From the NCBI RefSeq assembly GCF_049650445.1, contig NZ_JBASAD010000034.1, positions 23,135-87,134 on the forward strand: DNA of 64,000 nt, given 5' to 3'. The DNA is from Castellaniella sp049650445 (GTDB lineage Bacteria; Pseudomonadota; Gammaproteobacteria; Burkholderiales; Burkholderiaceae_B). Each line of letters opens with the position of its first letter. The stretch's first letter is position 1. The notes beneath the pieces were generated by a model that worked only from the letters and a program-made list of their open reading frames with translations, was not told where the DNA came from and made no database searches. Shown in pieces: positions 57,708 to 64,000 of this stretch. Both the position numbers and the translations under genes were made by a program.

Positions 57708-58988
57708 ATGAAAATCCATTGGTGGCCTGTGGCCGCGCTGGCCCTCCTGAGCGCCTGTTCTTCGGTGCCGCTCGAGGAACCCATTCCCGGCCGTGAATCC
57801 GGCAGCGCCGTGTCGGTCGAGCAGCCCCTGACCGTTCCGCCGCTCTCCGCCTTGCCGGAAACGCCTGCGCGACCGCTGCAGGGGCGCTATACGGCGGTTT
57901 CCTGGGACAGCGTGCCGGGCTGGGTCAACGACGATCTGACCCATGTCTGGAAGGGGCTGCTGAACGATTGCCGGGGCTTGATGCGGCCCGTGTCGGGTTC
58001 GCTGGCGATGCCTGCGCGCGCGGCGCCCCGGGCCTGGCAGCCGGTCTGCCAGGCGGCGTTGCAATCCGGCCTGGGGGCCGAGGCCGGCGGCCCGGCCGTG
58101 CGCCGCTTCCTGCAGGATCAGTTGCGCCCCTGGCGACTGGACGATGGTGCCGGGCTGGCGGCCAGCGGGACGGTGACGGGCTATTACGAGCCCCTCATCC
58201 GCGCATCGCGTACGCGCGCAGGGGCCTATCAATGGCCGCTCTACACTGCGCCGGACGATCTCTTGACCATAGACCTGGGGTCGGTCTATCCGGAACTGGC
58301 CGGCAAGCGGGTGCGCGGCAAGCTCGACGGTCGCCGGGTGGTGCCCTACGACACCCGGGCCCAGATCACCGCCGACCCGGCCCGCCAGCCGGCCGTGATC
58401 GTCTGGGCGGACGATCCCGTCGAAGCCTTCTTTCTGCAGATCCAGGGGTCGGGGCGGGCCGTGCTGCCTGACGGCGGCGTGTTGCGGCTGGCGTATGCCG
58501 ACCACAACGGCCGGCCATACGTCTCCATCGGCCAGTGGCTCGCCCGAAAGGGCGAGATGCCGCTGGCGCAGACGTCCATGCAGAACATCAAGGCCTGGGC
58601 GCGCTCGCATCCCGACCGCGTGCCGGAATTGCTGAATGTGAATCCGGCCATGGTGTTCTTCCGCGAGGAAGCCATCACGGATCCGGAACTCGGCCCCCGG
58701 GGCGCCTATGGGGTGCCGCTGTTGCCGCAGCGCGCGATTGCGGTCGATCCGGCCTTCGTGCCGCTGGGGACGCCGGTCTTCCTGGAAATCGGCCCCCAGG
58801 GCGGCGCGGAGCCGCTGCGGCGGCTGGTGTTCGCCCAGGACACGGGCGCGGCGATCAAGGGGGCCGCCCGGGCCGATTTCTATTGGGGCACCGGCGACGA
58901 GGCCGGTGCGCGCGCCGGCCGCATGAAACAATCCGGCCGGATGTGGCTGCTGTGGCCTGCGCGGGCCGGGGCACCGTCGGCGCGCTAG
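57708..58988 (+). CDS. mltA: Membrane-bound lytic murein transglycosylase A
   Basis: The 426-residue lipoprotein (lipobox L-L-S-A-C) cleaves peptidoglycan from the outer membrane. It has the MltA domain (G-T-V-T-G-Y-Y-E-P near residue 155, F-F-L-Q-I-Q-G-S-G-R near 240) and a C-terminal 3D domain (A-V-D-P-A-F-V-P-L-G-T-P-V-F near 345, with the catalytic-type Asp in F-A-Q-D-T-G-A-A-I-K-G). Start either ATG 57708 or an in-frame GTG two codons earlier; neither has a clear ribosome site. Confidence 0.95.
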   Translation: MKIHWWPVAALALLSACSSVPLEEPIPGRESGSAVSVEQPLTVPPLSALPETPARPLQGRYTAVSWDSVPGWVNDDLTHVWKGLLNDCRGLMRPVSGSLAMPARAAPRAWQPVCQAALQSGLGAEAGGPAVRRFLQDQLRPWRLDDGAGLAASGTVTGYYEPLIRASRTRAGAYQWPLYTAPDDLLTIDLGSVYPELAGKRVRGKLDGRRVVPYDTRAQITADPARQPAVIVWADDPVEAFFLQIQGSGRAVLPDGGVLRLAYADHNGRPYVSIGQWLARKGEMPLAQTSMQNIKAWARSHPDRVPELLNVNPAMVFFREEAITDPELGPRGAYGVPLLPQRAIAVDPAFVPLGTPVFLEIGPQGGAEPLRRLVFAQDTGAAIKGAARADFYWGTGDEAGARAGRMKQSGRMWLLWPARAGAPSAR

Positions 58989-58997
58989 GATGTGCAC

Positions 58998-60185
58998 ATG
59001 AAAAATCAGGAACCTATCCTCGTTTGCGGCACCGGCATCGCCGGCCTGGCCTGTGCGCTGGGGCTGGCCCGGGCAGGCCTGCCTGCCGCCCTGCTGGGGC
59101 CGCGACAGGTCCCGGCCACGCGCGGGGCCGACGATTACCATCCGCGTGTCTACGCGATTTCGCCGGCCAGCCGCGACCTGCTCGACCGCCTGGGCGCCTG
59201 GCGGTTGATGGACGCACGCCGCGTCACGGCTGTCGAGGCCATGGAAATCCAGGGCGATGCCGATGGACACCTGGACCTGTCCGCCTGGCAGGACGCGCGC
59301 GATACGCTGGCCTGGATCGTTGAATCCGGGGAAATCGAACGTGCGCTGCAGCAGGCCGTGCAGGTCATGGGCATCGAATGGCACGAAGACCGCTTCGAGC
59401 GCCTGGAAACCCGGGGCCTGGGCGTGCGGGTGACGACCGGCCAGGGCCGTGCGCTGGATGCGGTGCTGCTGGTGGGCGCCGACGGTGCGCGCTCGCCGGT
59501 GCGGCTGGCGGCCGGGATCGAACATCATTACACGCCCTATGGCGACATGGGGGTGGTCGCGCACCTGGACATTGGTCTGCCCCATCAGAATCGTGCCTGC
59601 CAGTGGTTCACGGGCGACAGCGTGTTCGCCCTGCTGCCCATGCCGGATACGGCGGATGGTCCGCAGGCGTCTCTGGTGTGGTCCATGCCCGAAGGCCGGG
59701 CGCGCGAATGGCAGGCGCTGGATGCCGACGCCCAGCAGGCGTTTTTTGCCGCGCACGCGCGGGCCATCACGGGCGATCGTCTGGGGCCGCTGCGCCTGCG
59801 TACGCGCCCCCAGGGTTTCCCGCTGACGCTGGAGCGCAGCGCGATGGTGGCGCCAGGTGTCGCCCTGGTGGGCGATGCCGCGCATCGTGTCCATCCACTT
59901 GCAGGGCAGGGCCTGAACCTGGGCCTGGGCGATGTGCATGACCTGCTGGACGTGCTGCGGACACGCGAACCCCAACGCGCGCTGGGCGATCCCCGGGTCC
60001 TGGCGCGCTATCGCCGCCGCCGGGCCGAGCCCGTCTGGGCCATGAGTCTGGTCACTGACGGCCTGCACCGGCTGTTTGGCGCTTCCAATGCGCCGACGGC
60101 CTGGGCACGCAACCAGGGCATGCGTCTCGTCGACAACCTGCCTTTTCTGAAACGCTGCCTGATCCGGGCCGCTGTCGGTGACTGA
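58998..60185 (+). CDS. UbiH/UbiF-family FAD monooxygenase
   Basis: The 395-residue flavoprotein hydroxylates the aromatic ring in ubiquinone synthesis, by family. FAD motifs: G-T-G-I-A-G-L-A-C-A-L-G-L-A near residue 13, V-G-A-D-G-A-R-S-P-V-R near 160 and the C-terminal G-D-A-A-H-R-V-H-P-L-A-G-Q-G-L-N-L-G. Which of the UbiH, UbiF or UbiI positions it serves cannot be told. The ATG at 58998 has AGGA 7 bases upstream. It lies between mltA and dsbC on the same strand. Confidence 0.92.
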   Translation: MKNQEPILVCGTGIAGLACALGLARAGLPAALLGPRQVPATRGADDYHPRVYAISPASRDLLDRLGAWRLMDARRVTAVEAMEIQGDADGHLDLSAWQDARDTLAWIVESGEIERALQQAVQVMGIEWHEDRFERLETRGLGVRVTTGQGRALDAVLLVGADGARSPVRLAAGIEHHYTPYGDMGVVAHLDIGLPHQNRACQWFTGDSVFALLPMPDTADGPQASLVWSMPEGRAREWQALDADAQQAFFAAHARAITGDRLGPLRLRTRPQGFPLTLERSAMVAPGVALVGDAAHRVHPLAGQGLNLGLGDVHDLLDVLRTREPQRALGDPRVLARYRRRRAEPVWAMSLVTDGLHRLFGASNAPTAWARNQGMRLVDNLPFLKRCLIRAAVGD

Positions 60186-60215
60186 ACGCACCGGTTTTAT
60201 TTTTTGAGGTTTTCC

Positions 60216-61058
60216 ATGAAATACCCCCTGAGCCTGGCCGCGCTGCTGCTGTGCGGCAGCCTGTCCACCCTGGCCCAACCCGCGCTGGCGGAACCGTCCG
60301 GCGACCAAGTCCTGAACACCCAATCGTCCACCCAGGCTGCACCTGCCGAATCGTCCGCCCCCGCGCGTGACGGAACAAAGGACCGTGTCCTGTCCACCGC
60401 GCCCGCCCAATCCGATTCGGCGCAGGCTGTCACCCGTGCCTTCGAGCAGCGCTTCCCCGGGATTCACGTGGACGCAGTCCGGGTGACGCCCATGAGCGGG
60501 ATCTTCGAGGTCCAGGTGGGCATGGACCTGTTGTACACCGACGCCCAGGTGGATTATGTGCTGCAGGGTTCGATGATCGATGCCCAGGCGCGCCGCGACC
60601 TGACGGCCGAACGGCTCGAAGTCCTGCAACAGGTGGCTTTTGACAGCCTGCCGCTGGATCATGCGATCAAGCAGGTCAAGGGCACCGGCGCGCGCAAGGT
60701 CGCCGTGTTCGAAGACCCCAACTGCGGCTACTGCAAGCAACTGCACCGCACCCTGGAAGACGTGGACAACGTCACGGTCTATACCTTTCTGTTCCCGATC
60801 CTGACGCCGGATTCCACCACCCGCTCGCGCGATATCTGGTGCGCGGCTGATCCGGCCAAGGCCTGGAAGGCCTGGATGCTGGACGGCCAGGACCCGGCCA
60901 AGGCCGAATGCGACACGCCGATCCAGTCCAATCTAGTCTTGGGGCGCAAGCTGAACGTGCAAGGCACGCCAGCCCTGTTCTTCGCCGACGGCACCCGCGT
61001 CAACGGTGCCCTGCCGCTGGAGGCCTTGAAGCAGAAGCTGGATGCGCAGAAAGGTTAG
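60216..61058 (+). CDS. dsbC: DsbC-like protein-disulfide isomerase
   Basis: The 280-residue periplasmic protein has a signal peptide ending P-A-L-A, a DsbC-type dimerisation domain (residues ~65-140, F-P-G-I-H-V-D-A-V-R-V-T-P), and a thioredoxin fold with C170-G-Y-C173 and cis-Pro in V-Q-G-T-P-A-L-F-F. It should reshuffle wrong disulfides, kept reduced by DsbD. It is ~45 residues longer than E. coli DsbC because of an Ala/Ser/Gln-rich low-complexity insert at ~27-65. Cys-rich clients such as AauA could plausibly use it. Confidence 0.92.
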   Translation: MKYPLSLAALLLCGSLSTLAQPALAEPSGDQVLNTQSSTQAAPAESSAPARDGTKDRVLSTAPAQSDSAQAVTRAFEQRFPGIHVDAVRVTPMSGIFEVQVGMDLLYTDAQVDYVLQGSMIDAQARRDLTAERLEVLQQVAFDSLPLDHAIKQVKGTGARKVAVFEDPNCGYCKQLHRTLEDVDNVTVYTFLFPILTPDSTTRSRDIWCAADPAKAWKAWMLDGQDPAKAECDTPIQSNLVLGRKLNVQGTPALFFADGTRVNGALPLEALKQKLDAQKG

Positions 61059-61219
61059 TCCCTGCGCTGCTTGCATGGGCTGCTTTGCTGAAGCGCCCGA
61101 GCAGATGAAGGCCGTGATCAACACTTTCGATTGGCTGTGCATTGTGTTTCATTCGATCCACGAGGTGCGCGAGACCATCTGAGCAGTTCAGCGCGCCGCC
61201 CCAGAAAGGAATAAGTACC

Positions 61220-62185
61220 ATGTTGAAGACAAAGCTGGCGCTGTCTGGCGCCTCCCTGATCCTCTTCGCCGTACTCACGAGCGCCTCCTGGGCCGCTGCG
61301 CCTTTGCAGAAATTTCAGGCGCCTGGCTTCTATCGAATGATGCTGGGTCAATTCGAGGTCACCGTCCTGCATGACGGGGCCATTGATCTCGAGCCGGGAA
61401 AACTGCTGACCAACACGACCGCCCCGCAGGTCGAGAAAGCGCTGGATGCGGCGTTTCAGGGGGCCGTGACCCCCACCTCGGTGAACGCCTTTCTGATCAA
61501 TACGGGTGAGAAGCTCGTGCTGATCGACAGCGGCGTCGGCTCCAGCGGCGCCTTGGGGCCTGGCCTGGGCCAGATGCTGCAGAACCTGGTGGCGTCCGGC
61601 TATCAGCCCGGGCAGGTGGACGAGGTGTACTTCACCCATGTCCATCCAGATCATGTCGGAGGTCTGCTTGCTCCGGGGGGCGAGGCATTCCCGAATGCCG
61701 TCATCCGTCTGGACCGCCGTGAACTTGCCTATTGGACGGATGCTGAACGGGCGAAACAGGCGCCGGAAGCACAACGCCCGTTCTTTCAGATGGCCGTATC
61801 CGCGCTCAAGCCATATCAGGATGCGGGGCGCATCAAACCCTTTGAGGGCAGCGTCGAACTGGTGCCTGGCATCCGGGCCATTTCAGCCCCGGGTCATACA
61901 CTCGGCCACACGGTGTACGACGTCGAATCGGAGGGGCTGCACATGCGGGTCTGGGGGGATGTGATGCACGTGGGCGCCATCCAGTTCGCACAGCCGCAGG
62001 TCACCATCGCTTTTGATACCGACTCGCCGGCGGCCGCCAAGACGCGCGCGCAAGTCTTCTCCCAGGTGGCGGAAGAACGCGCCCTCGTGGCTGCTGCGCA
62101 TCTGCCGTTTCCGGGCCTGGGTCATATCCGGCGCATGGGCGCCGGATATGAGTTCATCCCCTATCCCTATGGCGGCGTGAAGTGA
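61220..62185 (+). CDS. Periplasmic metallo-beta-lactamase-fold hydrolase
   Basis: The 321-residue protein has a signal peptide ending S-W-A-A-A and the zinc motif T-H-V-H-P-D-H-V-G-G near residue 158, with further ligands in S-A-P-G-H-T-L-G-H and G-D-V-M-H. The layout suits the quorum-quenching lactonase/arylsulfatase-like MBL families that are secreted; substrate unknown. The ATG at 61220 follows AAAGGAATAAGTACC. It stands alone, 161 bases from dsbC. Confidence 0.88.
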   Translation: MLKTKLALSGASLILFAVLTSASWAAAPLQKFQAPGFYRMMLGQFEVTVLHDGAIDLEPGKLLTNTTAPQVEKALDAAFQGAVTPTSVNAFLINTGEKLVLIDSGVGSSGALGPGLGQMLQNLVASGYQPGQVDEVYFTHVHPDHVGGLLAPGGEAFPNAVIRLDRRELAYWTDAERAKQAPEAQRPFFQMAVSALKPYQDAGRIKPFEGSVELVPGIRAISAPGHTLGHTVYDVESEGLHMRVWGDVMHVGAIQFAQPQVTIAFDTDSPAAAKTRAQVFSQVAEERALVAAAHLPFPGLGHIRRMGAGYEFIPYPYGGVK

Positions 62186-62250
62186 CGCGTGTCGCTTGCA
62201 CAGCGGCCTCGGCGTGAAGGTTGATCGAGCCGAGGCGCGCCGAACGGCCG

Positions 62251-63402
62251 TCAGTGCAGCAAGGCCCAGGCGCCGTCCTTGACGGTGATCAGTTCGCGGC
62301 CACGCTGGTCGAAGCCGCTGTGGTCTTCGGGCGTCATGGAATAGACCCCCTGGGTGGCCACCAGTTCGTGTGTCTGCTCCAGGGCGTCGCGCAGGGCGCG
62401 GCGGAATTCCGGTGTACCCGGCTGGGCGGATTGCAAGGCGATGGGAATGGCATGCTGCAGCAGCAGGCCGGCGTCGTAGACGTTGGCCCCGAAGGTAGCC
62501 GGTGTTTCACCGTATTTGGCCTGGTAACGCTGGATGTAGTCCTGGACGATGGGCTTGGACGGGTTGCTGTCGGGGATTTCGGGCAGCACCAGCATCAGGC
62601 TGGCGGCCAGGATGGTGCCTTCGGCCGATTTCCCGGCAAATTTCAGGAAGGCGGGCAGGGCGGCGCCGTGGGTTTGATAGAAGCGGCCTTGGTAGCCTTG
62701 TTGCGCCAGCGTGGTCTGCGGTAGCGCGGCGGCGCCCCCCGTGCCGGCGATCAGGATGGCGTCGGGCTTGGCAGCCAGCAGCTTCAGGGCCTGCCCGGTG
62801 ACGGAACTGTCGGTGCGCTGGTAGCGCTCGGACACGGTCAGGTTCAGTCCATGGTCCTTGGCCATGCGGCTGAAGACCTGGTGCCAGTCTTCGCCGTAGG
62901 CGTCTGAAAAACCGATGAAGCCGACGGTCTTGATGCCGCGTTTGACCATGTCCTGGATCAGGGCCTCGGCGATGATGTCGGTGTTCTGGGTCGTCTTGAA
63001 GGCCCACTTCTTTTGCTCAGTCATGGGCAGTACCACCGAGGCCGCGCCCACGGGGGCCAGCATCGGCGTGCCGGATTCGGCGGCGAATTGCAGCACGCTC
63101 ATGGCGTTGGGCGAGCCGGTCGGGCCGATCAGGGCATCCACGTGCGATTCGGTGATCAGCTTCTTGAAGGCCGTGACCGTCTGCGTCGGGTCGCTGGCGT
63201 CGTCCAGTGTGATGTATTCGATGGTCTGGCCGCCTGCCTGGGCCGGCAGCAGCGGGACGGTGTTCTTCTGGGGGATGCCGACCAGGGCCGTCGGGCCGGT
63301 GGCGGACACGACCACGCCGACTTTGACCTGGGCATGGGCGAGGGACGGGAGGGCCAGAGCCAGGGCGGCCGCCAGGGCGGCGCCAGGGATGCGGATGTTC
63401 AC
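62251..63402 (-). CDS. Branched-chain-amino-acid-type ABC transporter binding protein
   Basis: The 383-residue periplasmic binding protein begins at GTG (63402) with AGGAG upstream and a signal ending S-L-A-H-A. It has the LivJ/LivK type I fold: V-G-V-V-V-S-A-T-G-P-T-A near the N-terminus, I-G-P-T-G-S-P-N-A near residue 95 and F-I-G-F-S-D-A-Y-G-E-D-W near 165. Related proteins bind amino acids, amides or aromatic acids. The permease and ATPase genes are not adjacent in the window, so this is an orphan binding protein here. Confidence 0.9.
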   Translation of the reverse strand: MNIRIPGAALAAALALALPSLAHAQVKVGVVVSATGPTALVGIPQKNTVPLLPAQAGGQTIEYITLDDASDPTQTVTAFKKLITESHVDALIGPTGSPNAMSVLQFAAESGTPMLAPVGAASVVLPMTEQKKWAFKTTQNTDIIAEALIQDMVKRGIKTVGFIGFSDAYGEDWHQVFSRMAKDHGLNLTVSERYQRTDSSVTGQALKLLAAKPDAILIAGTGGAAALPQTTLAQQGYQGRFYQTHGAALPAFLKFAGKSAEGTILAASLMLVLPEIPDSNPSKPIVQDYIQRYQAKYGETPATFGANVYDAGLLLQHAIPIALQSAQPGTPEFRRALRDALEQTHELVATQGVYSMTPEDHSGFDQRGRELITVKDGAWALLH

Positions 63403-63487
63403 GGCGGATGTCTCCTGAATGAAACACGGCCCGCGATAGCAGGCCGTGCGCGATCTCACATGATTGTAATGAAAAGCGTGGAGCGCC

Positions 63488-64000
63488 TTAGAACTCGGTC
63501 CATTCCTCGGTGTCGGCGGACGCCGGTGCCGGCTTGCCGGGGGCGCGCAGCGCCGGTTTGGCGGCCGCGCGGGAGGCGGGCGCATCGGCTGCGGGGGCGC
63601 TACGGGGGCGTTGGGGTGCCGGGCTGACGACCTTTTCCGGCGCCGACGGCAGACGCGCCGGCGGTGCGGGACGCGCGGCACCCGCCCCCGGAGCGGCCCC
63701 CGCGTGGGCGCTCGATTGCGTGCGGGTCTGGGCGCCAGGCTGTGCTCTGGAGCCGGCGTCGGTCTGGGTCAGGGTGAAGGTGGCGACCAGTTGAGCCAGG
63801 GTATCGGCCTGTTCCTGCAGGCTGGTGGCGGCGGCGGCCGACTCTTCGACCAGGCTGGCGTTCTGGCGGGTGACGTCGTCCATCTGGGTGACGGCCGAGT
63901 TGATTTCCTCGATGCCGGTGGTCTGTTCGCGGCTGGCCGCGCTGATCTCGCCCATGATGTCGGTGACGCGGTTGATGCCGTCGACGATGTCCTGCATCGT
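63488..64000 (-). CDS. Methyl-accepting chemotaxis protein, C-terminal end (partial)
   Basis: Only the last ~170 residues lie in the window; the frame runs off its right edge. The visible coil (I-M-G-E-I-S-A-A-S-R-E-Q-T-T-G-I-E-E-I-N-S-A) is the C-terminal part of an MCP signalling domain, followed by a ~80-residue Ala/Pro/Arg-rich tail and ending E-E-W-T-E-F, which resembles the pentapeptide that recruits CheR and CheB. Unlike the chemoreceptor at 41.8 kb, this one can thus tether the adaptation enzymes. It follows the binding-protein gene's promoter region on the same strand. Confidence 0.9.
   Translation of the reverse strand, partial: TMQDIVDGINRVTDIMGEISAASREQTTGIEEINSAVTQMDDVTRQNASLVEESAAAATSLQEQADTLAQLVATFTLTQTDAGSRAQPGAQTRTQSSAHAGAAPGAGAARPAPPARLPSAPEKVVSPAPQRPRSAPAADAPASRAAAKPALRAPGKPAPASADTEEWTEF

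Noticed and set aside
57648..60746. 1032-codon minus-strand frame opposite mltA, the UbiH-type gene and dsbC
   Set aside because: Composition is the Arg/Gln/His-rich pattern of a shadow frame and the opposite strand carries clear families.

Overview
The window is about 64 kb of high-GC chromosome from a betaproteobacterium, most likely Burkholderiales and within or close to the Alcaligenaceae (Bordetella, Achromobacter, Castellaniella, Alcaligenes type). Grounds: the atpIBEFHAGDC order, the rpe-gph-trpE neighbourhood, a DUF4148 protein, Bordetella-like intergenic GGCCGCCCCAAGG repeats, and an aromatic amine dehydrogenase cluster like that of Alcaligenes faecalis. I see no insertion sequence, prophage, CRISPR array or rRNA. 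Two tRNA genes are present.

Layout. 1-12.6 kb is housekeeping: the tyrS tail, a PEBP-like protein, glyA-nrdR-ribD-ribE, tRNA-Ser(GGA), then on the minus strand a GAF-GGDEF cyclase, fabI, mltD and gloB, then a methyltransferase-rnhA-dnaQ group, tRNA-Val(CAC), a DTW-domain tRNA modification gene and a DUF4148 protein. 12.8-20.9 kb is a catabolic block for aromatic amines: LysR regulator, aldehyde dehydrogenase, outer-membrane protein, aauBEDA (tryptophan tryptophylquinone amine dehydrogenase with its maturation factors), a c-type cytochrome and a FeaR-like AraC regulator. Amines would be deaminated in the periplasm, electrons passed to cytochrome c, and the aldehyde oxidised to the acid. 20.9-27.8 kb carries a lipoprotein hydrolase with a DUF4105 partner, ttcA-folB-M61 peptidase, and an enoyl-CoA hydratase.

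27.9-33.9 kb is the most interesting accessory stretch: an orphan BcsQ-like ATPase, then a five-gene cluster encoding a Gly/Asn-rich secreted protein, a small secreted protein, a periplasmic C39 peptidase, a second small secreted protein and a coiled-coil beta-barrel, followed by a LuxR-type regulator with a degenerate receiver. The C39 protease / small secreted protein / coiled-coil barrel order mirrors fapD-fapE-fapF of the Pseudomonas functional amyloid system, but the presumed fibre proteins are very different. The two small proteins share a leader-like motif ending in Arg-Gly-Gly or Arg-Gly-Ala.

34.1-41.6 kb is the complete F1Fo ATP synthase operon with an AU-rich tract before atpE, hairpins between atpE and atpF and a strong terminator. 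41.8-47.9 kb holds a chemoreceptor, MFS and DMT transporters, an amino-acid permease and a HIT protein.

47.9-57.6 kb contains tryptophan biosynthesis in two pieces: rpe-gph-trpL-trpE (with attenuator and terminator) and trpGDC, separated by an autotransporter-like gene and an lldR-lldD lactate unit. Upstream of trpG I find a second, apparently leaderless Trp-Trp leader peptide directly behind a sigma70-like promoter, so both halves look attenuated by tryptophan. 57.7-64 kb returns to cell-envelope and general functions: mltA, a UbiH-type hydroxylase, dsbC, a periplasmic metallo-beta-lactamase-fold protein, a branched-chain-type binding protein and the end of a chemoreceptor gene.
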